Shown piece by piece: positions 29,307 through 37,713 of a DNA stretch of 64,000 bases (position 1 is the first letter of the stretch; each line of letters opens with the position of its first letter). Source of the DNA: Betaproteobacteria bacterium (GTDB taxonomy: Bacteria > Pseudomonadota > Gammaproteobacteria > Burkholderiales > Casimicrobiaceae); assembly GCA_016716425.1 (NCBI GenBank), contig JADJWJ010000012.1:1-64000 (forward strand), read 5' to 3'. The notes under the pieces are model-generated. The model made no database searches, was not told the DNA's origin, and saw only the letters and a list, made by a program, of their open reading frames with translations. The translations under genes were made by a program, and so were the position numbers.

Positions 29307-31427
29307 GTGGCGGCCACGGCGCTCGCGTCGCCGGTCTTCGTGCCGGCGGCGCGTGATCGCGCGACGATCGTCGTCGCCGGGACCGCGGTCCTCGCGCTCG
29401 CAATGTTGCCGTGGGCGCTCGCCGGCGGGCCGTCCGCGCTCGCGCGGGCGCTCGCGGGCGACGCCACGGCGTGGCCGCTGCTGGTCGCGGCGGCGCTGGC
29501 GGTGGTCACCGCGTGGCGCGGCGTCGATCGGGCGACGGCCGCGCTCGCCGGTGGCGCCGTCCTGTGGTCCCTCGCTGTCGCCTTCGCGGCGGGCCAGAAC
29601 GGGCCGTCGTTCGGGCTCGGTGCCGCACTCGCGCTCACGGCGCTGACGATCTGCTTCGCGCGCGCGATCGCGCGCCGCGGCGTGTTCGCGGGCGACCCGA
29701 CGGTGGCGACGATCGTCGTCGTCATCGCGGCGCTGCTCGTCCTGTTCATCTTCTTCCCGGTGGCGAAGTCGCTGGTCGCCGCACTGTTCGACAACCGCGG
29801 CGGCTTCGCGCCGCAGCTCGCCGTGCAGCGGCTGTTCACCGCGGACATCTGGGGTGTGGCCTGTCTCTCCGGCGGCACGCGCTGCGGCGTGGCGATCAAC
29901 TCGGCGATGCTCGCGACCATCGTCGGCGTCGGCGCGACGCTGCTGGGCCTCGTGTTCGCGCTGGTCGTCCAGCGCGGCGGCCGCCGCTACGCGGGCATCC
30001 TCAAGCTGATGTCGATCCTGCCGATCGTCACGCCGCCGTTCGTGATCGCGCTGGCGCTGGTCGTGCTGTTCGGTCGCACCGGCCTCGTCACCGGCTGGCT
30101 CGACAGCTGGTTCGGCATCCCGCGCTCGCGCTGGCTGTACGGGCTGCCGGGCGTCACGCTCGCGCAGCTGCTCACTTTTTCGCCGATCGCGTTCATGATC
30201 CTCTATGGCGCGCTGGCGGCGATCAGCCCCGCGCTGGAGGAAGCGGCGCAGACGCTGCGCGCGTCGCGCGCGCGCGTGTTCCGGACGGTGACGTGGCCGC
30301 TGCTGCGGCCCGCGCTCGCCAACGCGTTCCTGCTGTCGTTCGTCGAGAGCCTCGCCGACTTCGGCAACCCGATCGTGCTCGCCGGCAACTTCGAGGTGCT
30401 GTCGACCAAGATCTTCTTCGCGGTCGCCGGCGCGCAGCACGACCCGGGCCGCGCGGCGGCGCTGGCGGCGGTGCTGCTCGGCCTCACGCTGCTCGCGTTC
30501 TGGCTGCAGCAGCGCTGGATCGGCAAGCTGTCGTACGTGACCGTCAGCGGCAAGGGCGACGGCGGCATCCCCGGCAAGCTGCCGCGGTCGCTGTGGTACG
30601 CGTGCTTCGGCACGGCCGCGTTCTGGATCTTCTTCACGCTGGTCTGCTACGCGATCATCCTCGTCGGCGGCTTCGTCAAGGACATCGGCCGCGGCGACAT
30701 GACGCTGACGCTGCACCACTTCGCGCAGGGTTTCGGCATGGACTTCCAGTCGAAGGGCACGATGTTCAGCGGCTCGGCGTGGGACAGCCTGTTCACGACG
30801 ATCGAGGTGGCCGCGGTGTCCGCGCCGCTCACGGCCGCGATCGGCCTCTTGTCCGCGTACGTGATCACGCGCCACCGCTTCGTCGGCCGCCGCGCGTTCG
30901 AGTTCCTGACGATGGTGAGCTTCGCGATTCCCGGCACCGTGATCGGCGTGTCGTACATCGTCGCGTTCAACGTCGCGCCGCTCGAGCTCACCGGCGGCAT
31001 GGCGATCCTCGTGCTGTGCTTCGTGTTCCGCAACATGCCGGTCGGCGTTCGCGCCGGCGTGGCGGCCCTCGCCCAGATCGACAAGACGCTGGACGAGGCC
31101 TCGTCGACGCTGCGGGCGTCGACCGTACGCACGCTGACCGAGGTGATCGTGCCGCTGCTGCGCCCCGCGATACTGGCCACGCTCGTGTTCAGCTTCACGC
31201 ACGCGATGACAGCGGTCAGCGCCGTGATCTTCCTGGCCACGGCCAAGTACAATCTCGCGACCGTCTACATCATCGGGCGCGTCGAGGCGGGCGAGTACCC
31301 GCTGGCGATCGCGTACTCGTCGGTGCTGATCCTCGTGATGCTCGTCGCGCTGATCGTCGTGCAGATGTTCGTCGGCGAGGCGCGGCTCGGCCGCCGCGCA
31401 CCGCCGGTGCTCGCTACGGGGAATTGA
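29307..31427 (+). CDS. ABC permease with two fused transmembrane domains (AfuB/FbpB type)
   Basis: 706 residues from a GTG 6 bases after the binding-protein stop. About four N-terminal helices precede two BPD_transp modules. Coupling (EAA-type) loops are EEAAQTLRASRARVFRTVTW and DEASSTLRASTVRTLTEVIV, one per module. The segment WGVACLSGGTRCGVAINSAM is typical of this fused-permease branch. It forms the complete membrane channel as one chain. Its stop is one base before the ATPase ATG. Confidence 0.9.
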   Translation: MAATALASPVFVPAARDRATIVVAGTAVLALAMLPWALAGGPSALARALAGDATAWPLLVAAALAVVTAWRGVDRATAALAGGAVLWSLAVAFAAGQNGPSFGLGAALALTALTICFARAIARRGVFAGDPTVATIVVVIAALLVLFIFFPVAKSLVAALFDNRGGFAPQLAVQRLFTADIWGVACLSGGTRCGVAINSAMLATIVGVGATLLGLVFALVVQRGGRRYAGILKLMSILPIVTPPFVIALALVVLFGRTGLVTGWLDSWFGIPRSRWLYGLPGVTLAQLLTFSPIAFMILYGALAAISPALEEAAQTLRASRARVFRTVTWPLLRPALANAFLLSFVESLADFGNPIVLAGNFEVLSTKIFFAVAGAQHDPGRAAALAAVLLGLTLLAFWLQQRWIGKLSYVTVSGKGDGGIPGKLPRSLWYACFGTAAFWIFFTLVCYAIILVGGFVKDIGRGDMTLTLHHFAQGFGMDFQSKGTMFSGSAWDSLFTTIEVAAVSAPLTAAIGLLSAYVITRHRFVGRRAFEFLTMVSFAIPGTVIGVSYIVAFNVAPLELTGGMAILVLCFVFRNMPVGVRAGVAALAQIDKTLDEASSTLRASTVRTLTEVIVPLLRPAILATLVFSFTHAMTAVSAVIFLATAKYNLATVYIIGRVEAGEYPLAIAYSSVLILVMLVALIVVQMFVGEARLGRRAPPVLATGN

Positions 31428-31428
31428 G

Positions 31429-32475
31429 ATGACAGACAGCTCCGGCGGCGTCGACTTCGACCGCGTGTCCAAGCGCTACGGCAGCGTCACGGCCGTCGAC
31501 GACGTCTCGTTCTCCGTTGCGCAGGGCGAGCTCGTCACGCTGCTCGGGCCGTCCGGGTGCGGCAAGACGACCACGCTGCGCATGGTCGCGGGGCTGGAGG
31601 CGGTGACCAGCGGCGTGGTGCGGATCGGCGGCACCGACGTCACGCTGCGCGCGGCCAACGAGCGCGACGTCAGCATGGTGTTCCAGTCGTACGCGCTGTT
31701 CCCGCACATGACGGTGCTGGAGAACGTCTGCTACGGGCCGATCTCGATGCGGATGGATAAGGCGAAGGCGCGCGAACTCGCGCACGCGAAGCTCGGGATG
31801 CTGGGGCTGGCCGGTCTCGAGGCCCGGCTGCCGTCGGAGCTCTCCGGCGGCCAGCAGCAGCGCGTGGCCGTCGCGCGCTCGCTGGTGCTGGAGCCGGCGG
31901 TCCTGCTGTTCGACGAGCCGCTGTCGAACCTCGACGCGAAGCTGCGCCGCCGCGTGCGGCAGGAGATTCGCGAGCTGCAGCAGCTGCTGTCGCTCACCGT
32001 GCTGTACGTGACGCACGACCAGGAGGAGGCGCTGGCCGTGTCGGACCACATCATCGTGATGGAGAACGGGCGCATCGCGCAGCAGGGCACGCCGCACGAG
32101 CTGTACGAGGCGCCGGCGTCGCGCTTTCTCGCCGACTTCATCGGCGACGCCAACCTCGTCGACGGCGAACTCTCGCCCGACGCGTCGTTCAGCGCAGGCG
32201 GAATCGCGGCGCCGGTCCGCGCCGACGGGGTGCGGCCCGGCGCGGTGACGCTGGCGGTGCGGCCGCAGCGCCTGCGGCTGACGGACGCGGGGCAGGGCGC
32301 GCTGTCCGGCACGTGCAAGCGGGTGGCGTACCTGGGCAGCCGCATCGAATACGTGGTCGAGACCGCGTGGGGCGAGCTGCTGGTGTTCGACCAGGAGGCG
32401 CGCAGCGCGCGCCGTCGCGACGACGCGGTCGGGGTCGCCTTCGACCGCGATGCCGTCATCGTGCTGCCGCGCTGA
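31429..32475 (+). CDS. ABC transporter ATP-binding protein (FbpC/PotA type)
   Basis: 348 residues. Walker A GPSGCGKTTTLRM, Q-loop VFQSYALFPHMTV, signature LSGGQQQRVAVARSL, Walker B VLLFDEPLSNLDAKLR, H-loop YVTHDQEEALAVSD. A C-terminal TOBE domain follows (about 245-348). It powers the permease encoded immediately upstream (1-base gap). Confidence 0.94.
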   Translation: MTDSSGGVDFDRVSKRYGSVTAVDDVSFSVAQGELVTLLGPSGCGKTTTLRMVAGLEAVTSGVVRIGGTDVTLRAANERDVSMVFQSYALFPHMTVLENVCYGPISMRMDKAKARELAHAKLGMLGLAGLEARLPSELSGGQQQRVAVARSLVLEPAVLLFDEPLSNLDAKLRRRVRQEIRELQQLLSLTVLYVTHDQEEALAVSDHIIVMENGRIAQQGTPHELYEAPASRFLADFIGDANLVDGELSPDASFSAGGIAAPVRADGVRPGAVTLAVRPQRLRLTDAGQGALSGTCKRVAYLGSRIEYVVETAWGELLVFDQEARSARRRDDAVGVAFDRDAVIVLPR

Positions 32476-32496
32476 CGTGCGCGATTCCGGGACGAC

Positions 32497-33303
32497 GTGA
32501 GCGACTCCGCGCTGATCGAACGCTACGAGGCCGCGCGCTGGATCGCGCGCGAGGCGGGCCAGCTCGCGCTTCAGTACTTCCGCAACCGGGCGAGTCTCGA
32601 GGTCGAGACCAAGGGGCCGACCGACTACGTGAGCATCGCCGACCGCGACGTCGAGACGGTGATTCGGCGCGAGTTGGCGACCGCGTTTCCGGGCGACGCG
32701 TTCCTGGGCGAGGAGACCGCCGCGCAGTTCAGCGGGGCGCTCGACCGCTGCTGGATCGTCGATCCGATCGACGGCACCCACAATTTCCTGCGCGGCGTGC
32801 CGTACTGGAACGTCGCGATCGGCTACGTCGAGAACGGCGTCACCCAGGTCGGCGCCGTCTACGACCCGCCGGCCGACGAGCTCTACCACGCGGTGCGCGG
32901 CGAGGGCGCGTGGTGCCAGTCCGCGCGTGGCGAGGCGCGCGTGCGCGCGGCCGCGACGAGCGTGCTCGCCGGCAGCTTCGTCGTGCTCGGCCACCACGAC
33001 CGCGCGTTCGAGCCGCGCTACTTCGACATCAGGCGGCGGATGATGGAGAACGGCGTGGCGATGCGCAACTTCGGCTCGGCCGCGCTGCAGCTCGCGCACG
33101 TCGCGTGCGGCCGGCTCGACGGGTTCGTCGAGCTGCAACTGTCCGCGTGGGACGCGGTGGCGGGCCTGCTGCTGGTGGCGGAGGCCGGTGGCTACCACGC
33201 TCCGTTCGCGCCGCCGACGCCCACCGCCAAGGCGCTGTGCGTTGCCGCCGCGCCGGGCATCGGCCCGCAGCTCGCCGCCCTCGTCGCCGGCCTGGGGGTC
33301 TGA
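32497..33303 (+). CDS. Inositol monophosphatase family protein 2
   Basis: 268 residues from a GTG. Metal motifs LGEETAAQ, DPIDGTHNFLRG (about 89-100) and WDAVAGLLLVAEAGG. Diverged from the first copy (27487) but same length and order of motifs. 21 bases after the ATPase stop, so part of the transporter operon. Its last codons and TGA lie inside the left arm of a 62-base palindrome. Confidence 0.9.
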   Translation: MSDSALIERYEAARWIAREAGQLALQYFRNRASLEVETKGPTDYVSIADRDVETVIRRELATAFPGDAFLGEETAAQFSGALDRCWIVDPIDGTHNFLRGVPYWNVAIGYVENGVTQVGAVYDPPADELYHAVRGEGAWCQSARGEARVRAAATSVLAGSFVVLGHHDRAFEPRYFDIRRRMMENGVAMRNFGSAALQLAHVACGRLDGFVELQLSAWDAVAGLLLVAEAGGYHAPFAPPTPTAKALCVAAAPGIGPQLAALVAGLGV

Positions 33304-33350
33304 CCCTTAACATGCACTATATTGCATGTTAAGGGTCAGACCCCCAGGCC
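33289..33350. repeat. Perfect 28-bp inverted repeat across convergent gene ends
   Basis: Left arm 33289-33316 and right arm 33323-33350 are exact reverse complements around the loop CTATAT. Each arm contains GGGGGTCTGACCC. The left arm includes the last codons and stop of the phosphatase gene; the right arm ends 8 bases before the M16 peptidase stop. No U tract, but a hairpin this strong may end transcripts from both sides. Related elements at 36162 and 58766. Confidence 0.9.
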
Positions 33351-33357
33351 GTTCGGC

Positions 33358-36084
33358 CTATTTGAAGGTGCCGGCGAACGCGAACGCGAAGTCGCCCGGT
33401 CGCACGTACTTGCGCAGAACGGCGTTGACGTCCTGCGTTGTGAGTTTCTCGATCGCCGCGTCGACGGCACCCGACGTCGCGAACGTGCGGCCGAGGTAGA
33501 GCTGGCTCGCGAGCGCGCCCGCGATGCGGCCGTCCTCGGTCCGGGCGAGCCGCCGCTCCTGCATGACGCCCTCCTTCGCCGCCTTGACCTCCGCGTCGGT
33601 GAATCCGCTCTTCACCGCGCCGGAGAGCTCCTCGGCGAGGCCTGTGCGCACGCGCTCGAGGTTCTCCGGCGCGAAGATCGCATAGGCGCCGACCGCGCTG
33701 TTCTGGTCGAGCGACGACGGCTGGAAGAACGTCCCGGCAGCGTAGGACAGGCCGTCCTTCTGCCGCAGCCGCTCGGGCACCCGCGCCGACGACGAGTCCC
33801 CGAGGATGAAGTTCGCGACGAGCAGCGCCGGGTAATCCGGGCTCATGTCGTCGACCGGCATCCGCGTCACGCCCAGCAGGAACGCGTTGGCCTTGTCGGG
33901 GACGACCAGCTTCAGCGCCGCCGGCACGTTGGCACGGAAGGGATCGGGCACGCGCGTGTACGCCACCGGGCTCTTCCAGCCGCCGAAGAGCTCGGTGACG
34001 AGCGCCCGCGTCGCGTCCGCGTCGAAGTCGCCGACGACAGCCAGCTCGGCGTTGCTCGCGCCGTAGAACTGCGCGTGGAACTGCTTCACGTCGTCGAGCG
34101 TGACCGCGTTGTTCCCCGCGATGCTTTCCTCGACCGTCGGCGCGTAGCGCGGGTCGCCCGGCGGATACGGGTTCGCGTGCCGCGCGAGCGCACGCGTGGC
34201 GATGTCCTGCGGCTCGGTGCGCGCCGCCTCGAATCGCGTTGCGCGCTGGCGCTTGAGCTGCTCGAACTCGCTCCCCGGGAACGACGGCTCGCGCAGCACC
34301 TCCGCCGTGAGCTTGAGCACGTCGGCGAGCTGCGCGCGGTACGTCTGGCCGCTCGCGGACGCGCCGGTCTGCGTGCCGCTGACGCCGACCTTCGCGCGCA
34401 GCTTGTCGAAGCCGTCCTCGATGTCCTGCCGCGACCGCTTCGTGGTGCCGCGCGTCAGCATGCCACCGGCGAGTGCCCCGGTCGCCGCCTTGCCGTGCAC
34501 CGACTTCTCGTCGCCGAAGCGCAGCGTGAGGTTGAAGCTGACCGACTCTCCCCGCGTCTTCTTCGGCAGCAGCGCCACCTTCATGCCGTTCGGCAGCGTG
34601 AACCGCTGCGCGCGCGCGTCGAGGTTCGCGGGCGTCGGGTCGAACGTCTCGCCGGCCGCGACCGCGGCGTCGCCCTTGTAGTCCTTGACCAGCGCCGCAA
34701 CGTCGACCGGCGGCGGAGCCGGCGCGCGGTCGGGCTTCGGATCGGGCAGGAACTCGCCGATGGTCAGGTTCGAGCGCTTGAGGTAGTCCCGCGCGACGCG
34801 CTGGACGTCCGCCGGCTGCACGCTGCGGTAGCGGTCGCGCTCGAGGAAGAACAGGCGCCAGTCGCCGAGCGCGATCGCCTCCGAGATTCCCACGCCGAAC
34901 GCCTGCGGACTGGCCATCGTCTGGTCGAAGTTCTTCGCCGCCTTCTGCCGCACGCGAGCGACTTCGGCCTCGGTGACCGGGTTCTTCGCGAGGTCGGCGA
35001 TCGTCGCCAGCATCGCCTCGCGCGCCGGGCCGATCTCCTCGCCATCGGGGATCTGCGCGAACAGCGTCAGCGTCCCGGGATCCACGCCGGCGATGTTCCA
35101 CGACTGCACTGCCGTGGCCTTCTTCGTCTCCACCAGCGCCTTGTACAGGCGGCCGGACGGGGCGAGCGTCAGCACGTCGCCCAGCACGTCGACCGCGACC
35201 GCGTCCGGGTGGGCGCCGCGCACCGTGTGGAACATCATGCCGAGGAACTTCGAGTTGCCCACACGGCGCAGCGTGGCCGTGCGCTCACCGTCCTGCACCG
35301 GCTCCTCGGTGTAGATGCGCGGCAGCGCGCGCGCAGGCTTCGGGATCGGCCCGAAGTGCTTCGCGATCAGCGCGAGCGCGCGCTCCGGGTCGAACTTGCC
35401 GGCGACGGTGACGACCGCGTTGTCCGGCTGGTAGTACATCCGGTAGAACGCCTGCAGCCGCGCGATGTCGACGTTCTCGATGTCCGAGCGCGCGCCGATC
35501 TGCAGCTTGCCGTAGTTGTGCCACATATAGGCGGTCGACAGCATCTTGCCGAACAGCACGAGCTGCGGGTTGTTCTCGCCGTTCTCGAACTCGTTGCGGA
35601 CCACCGTCATCTCGGTGTCGAGGTCGCTCTTGCGGATGAACGAGTTGACCATGCGGTCCGCCTCCATCGCGATCGCCCAGTCGAGGTTCTCGTCGGAGGC
35701 CGTGAACGACTCGTAGTAGTTGGTGCGGTCCCAGCTGGTCGTGCCGTTGAAGTCCATGCCGCGGCGGCCCAGCTCGGTCATGATGCTGCCGCGCGATGGC
35801 GTGCCCTTGAACACCAGGTGCTCGAGCAGGTGCGCCATGCCCGTCTCGCCGTAGTTTTCGTGCGCGGAGCCGACGCGGTACGTGACGTTGACCGTCGTCT
35901 TCGGCTTGGACGCGTCCGGGAACAGCAGCACGGTGAGCCCGTTGGCGAGCCGGTACTCGGTGACGCCTTCGACGGTCGGCCCCTGGGTGACGCCCGTGGG
36001 CAGCGCGGCGTGTGCACCGGCGGCGACGAACAGGGGGAGCAGGAACGCCGCGAGTCGGCGCAACCACGTGAGGCGAATGGGCAT
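33358..36084 (-). CDS. Two-domain M16 family zinc metallopeptidase, periplasmic
   Basis: 908 residues, pitrilysin/insulinase type. A signal peptide (LTWLRRLAAFLLPLFVAAGAHA) targets it to the periplasm. The active site is in the first half: inverted zinc motif MAHLLEHLVFKG (HxxEH at about 85-89) and the distal Glu in VRNEFENGENNP. The second M16 half (about 470-908) lacks HxxEH, as is usual for the partner domain. It degrades small peptides. Its 3' end abuts the large palindrome. Confidence 0.93.
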   Translation of the reverse strand: MPIRLTWLRRLAAFLLPLFVAAGAHAALPTGVTQGPTVEGVTEYRLANGLTVLLFPDASKPKTTVNVTYRVGSAHENYGETGMAHLLEHLVFKGTPSRGSIMTELGRRGMDFNGTTSWDRTNYYESFTASDENLDWAIAMEADRMVNSFIRKSDLDTEMTVVRNEFENGENNPQLVLFGKMLSTAYMWHNYGKLQIGARSDIENVDIARLQAFYRMYYQPDNAVVTVAGKFDPERALALIAKHFGPIPKPARALPRIYTEEPVQDGERTATLRRVGNSKFLGMMFHTVRGAHPDAVAVDVLGDVLTLAPSGRLYKALVETKKATAVQSWNIAGVDPGTLTLFAQIPDGEEIGPAREAMLATIADLAKNPVTEAEVARVRQKAAKNFDQTMASPQAFGVGISEAIALGDWRLFFLERDRYRSVQPADVQRVARDYLKRSNLTIGEFLPDPKPDRAPAPPPVDVAALVKDYKGDAAVAAGETFDPTPANLDARAQRFTLPNGMKVALLPKKTRGESVSFNLTLRFGDEKSVHGKAATGALAGGMLTRGTTKRSRQDIEDGFDKLRAKVGVSGTQTGASASGQTYRAQLADVLKLTAEVLREPSFPGSEFEQLKRQRATRFEAARTEPQDIATRALARHANPYPPGDPRYAPTVEESIAGNNAVTLDDVKQFHAQFYGASNAELAVVGDFDADATRALVTELFGGWKSPVAYTRVPDPFRANVPAALKLVVPDKANAFLLGVTRMPVDDMSPDYPALLVANFILGDSSSARVPERLRQKDGLSYAAGTFFQPSSLDQNSAVGAYAIFAPENLERVRTGLAEELSGAVKSGFTDAEVKAAKEGVMQERRLARTEDGRIAGALASQLYLGRTFATSGAVDAAIEKLTTQDVNAVLRKYVRPGDFAFAFAGTFK

Positions 36085-36161
36085 GGCGATCCAGTGAGCG
36101 GAAATCAGGCGCGCGGAGTATAGCGCCCGGCACCTTAACGCTTCCTTAGACGGAAATAGGG

Positions 36162-36243
36162 GGTCAGAGCCGCAATGCCCGGCGGGTGGGCGTTCGGCAC
36201 TCCGCCACACCTGTCCCGCGCGCCAGGTGTTACGGCTCTGGCC
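36162..36243. repeat. Diverged inverted repeat (GGTCAGAGCCG type)
   Basis: GGTCAGAGCCGCAA (36162-36175) pairs with TTACGGCTCTGGCC (36230-36243), 12 of 14 positions. A second stem ACACCTG/CAGGTGT lies inside. The right end stops 4 bases short of the MFS stop codon. Resembles a worn copy of the 33289 and 58766 palindromes. Confidence 0.6.
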
Positions 36244-36247
36244 TCGA

Positions 36248-37453
36248 TTACCGGCGCGGCAGCAGTGTGACCCCGATCGCGGCGACCGCGGCGATCGCGG
36301 CCATGAGCCCCAGCAGGAACGAAAAGCCGTTGGCCTTGACCAGCGGTCCCAGCAGCCACACGGCGAGCGAGGACACGCCGAACGCGATCGCGAGGCGCAC
36401 GCCGGCGACGCGCGAGCGCATCCGGTCGTCGACGTAGCGGACGATCAGCGCGTCGGTGAACGGAATCGCGCCGAACACGAACGCCATGAACGCGATGGCG
36501 AGCGCGAAGAACGCCCAGCCCTGCGCGTGCATGGCCAGCGCGAACAGCGGGATCTGCGTCAGCACGATGACGAGGAACAGCCGCTTCAACGGAAAGCGGT
36601 CGATCGCGCGGCCGACGACGAGCTGCGCGAACGATGCGATCACGTACACCAGGCCGAGCAGCAGGCCGATCGCCGCCGGATCCGCCGTGATCGCGCGCAG
36701 GCGGTCGGCCATGAGCTCGCCGTTGCCGTTGGTCGTGAAGTTGAACAGCAGGCTGCCGCACGTGGACGTCAGCGTGAGGATCAGCACGACGCGCGCGAGC
36801 TCGCCGCGCGGAAGGTCGGACTGGCGCGGCGCACGCTTCGCCGGCGGCGCCGACTCGCGCGGCACGGCGAGGGCGAACAGGACGCCGAACGCGAGCGACA
36901 GGAGCCCCGGGATCACGAACGCCATCCGCCAGCCCAGGTACTTGACCGTGAGGCCGGTCAGCACCGCGGCCGCGGCGATGCCGAGGTTGCCGGCGAGGCC
37001 GTTGACGCCGATGACGGCGCCGGGGCGCGTCGCCCCCTGCACGAGCATCGGGATGCCGACCGGGTGATAGATGGACGCGAACGCGCCCACGAGCGTCAGC
37101 GCGCCCGCGAGCTGCCACGCGTTTCGGGTGATCGCAGCGAGCAGGCACGACGCGCCGATGCCGAACAGGAACACCAGCATCATCGCGCGCCGGCCCCAGT
37201 GGTCGCCCAGCCGGCCGGCAGGCACCGACCCCAGCCCGAACAGCACGAACGCGCCGGTCGCGTACGGCATCAGGTCCTCCCACCGCGCGACGCCGAAGTC
37301 GGCGGCGATCGCACCCACTGCGGTCGCGAAGATCAGCAGCACGAGGTGGTCGAGCGCGTGCGCGACGTTGAGCAGCAGCATCGTCAGCCGCCCGTGGGCG
37401 AGCGGCGCGGCGGCGGAGTCGAGCGACGGGTTGGCGGCGGTCGGCGGCGGCAT
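36248..37453 (-). CDS. MFS transporter
   Basis: 401 residues with 12 predicted helices. The MFS loop 2-3 signature is seen in GRLGDHWGRRAMM and its weaker repeat in GRAIDRFPLKRLF. Helix 1 begins LTMLLLNVAHALDHLVLLIF and helix 4-5 has YHPVGIPMLVQGAT, a pattern seen in FsmR/Fsr-like carriers. Substrate unknown. The ATG at 37453 is used; 30 bases further upstream another start would add Arg/Pro-rich residues only. Divergent from icmF. Confidence 0.87.
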   Translation of the reverse strand: MPPPTAANPSLDSAAAPLAHGRLTMLLLNVAHALDHLVLLIFATAVGAIAADFGVARWEDLMPYATGAFVLFGLGSVPAGRLGDHWGRRAMMLVFLFGIGASCLLAAITRNAWQLAGALTLVGAFASIYHPVGIPMLVQGATRPGAVIGVNGLAGNLGIAAAAVLTGLTVKYLGWRMAFVIPGLLSLAFGVLFALAVPRESAPPAKRAPRQSDLPRGELARVVLILTLTSTCGSLLFNFTTNGNGELMADRLRAITADPAAIGLLLGLVYVIASFAQLVVGRAIDRFPLKRLFLVIVLTQIPLFALAMHAQGWAFFALAIAFMAFVFGAIPFTDALIVRYVDDRMRSRVAGVRLAIAFGVSSLAVWLLGPLVKANGFSFLLGLMAAIAAVAAIGVTLLPRR

Positions 37454-37566
37454 CGCGGGGCGCGGCGGAGACGCAGCCCGCACGCGCAGCCGCTACTGTA
37501 CGCGCAACGCGGGGCGTCGCCGCCGGACCGCCGGGGGCCACGCTCATTCAAGCGCGACGCCCTCGC

Positions 37567-37595
37567 TTGACGTTTACGTAAACGTCATGTAGCGT
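37567..37595 (+). promoter_or_regulatory. icmF promoter with MerR-type palindrome in spacer
   Basis: TTGACG (37567-37572) and TAGCGT (37590-37595) with a 17-bp spacer. The perfect 18-bp palindrome GACGTTTACGTAAACGTC spans 37569-37586, nearly filling the spacer, as in MerR-family operators. The sequence resembles operators described for LiuR, the MerR regulator of branched-chain amino acid and acyl-CoA breakdown, which fits an isobutyryl-CoA mutase gene. The regulator gene is not in the window. Confidence 0.55.
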
Positions 37596-37713
37596 ATCCG
37601 GTCCGGGTGAACCGGGGTCCGGCGTCGTCGCCCGCCGGCGCCCGGTGCGTTAAGCTTCCCGGCCCGGCCCTGCGCGCGACGGCGCGCCGCCCGGCGCCAG
37701 TGCGAGGTCCGCG

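Noticed and set aside
28065..31472. Very long open frame on the minus strand, antisense to the ABC transporter genes
   Set aside because: Composition is Arg/Val/His/Asp-rich without motifs, and the plus strand encodes clear binding protein and permease domains. High GC leaves the antisense frame open by chance.
33289..33350. Simple Rho-independent terminator
   Set aside because: No U tract on either strand and the arms are far longer than needed; terminator action is possible but the element looks like a mobile palindrome.
33322..36123. Long plus-strand open frame opposite the M16 peptidase
   Set aside because: Low-complexity antisense of a gene with HxxEH and a signal peptide on the minus strand.
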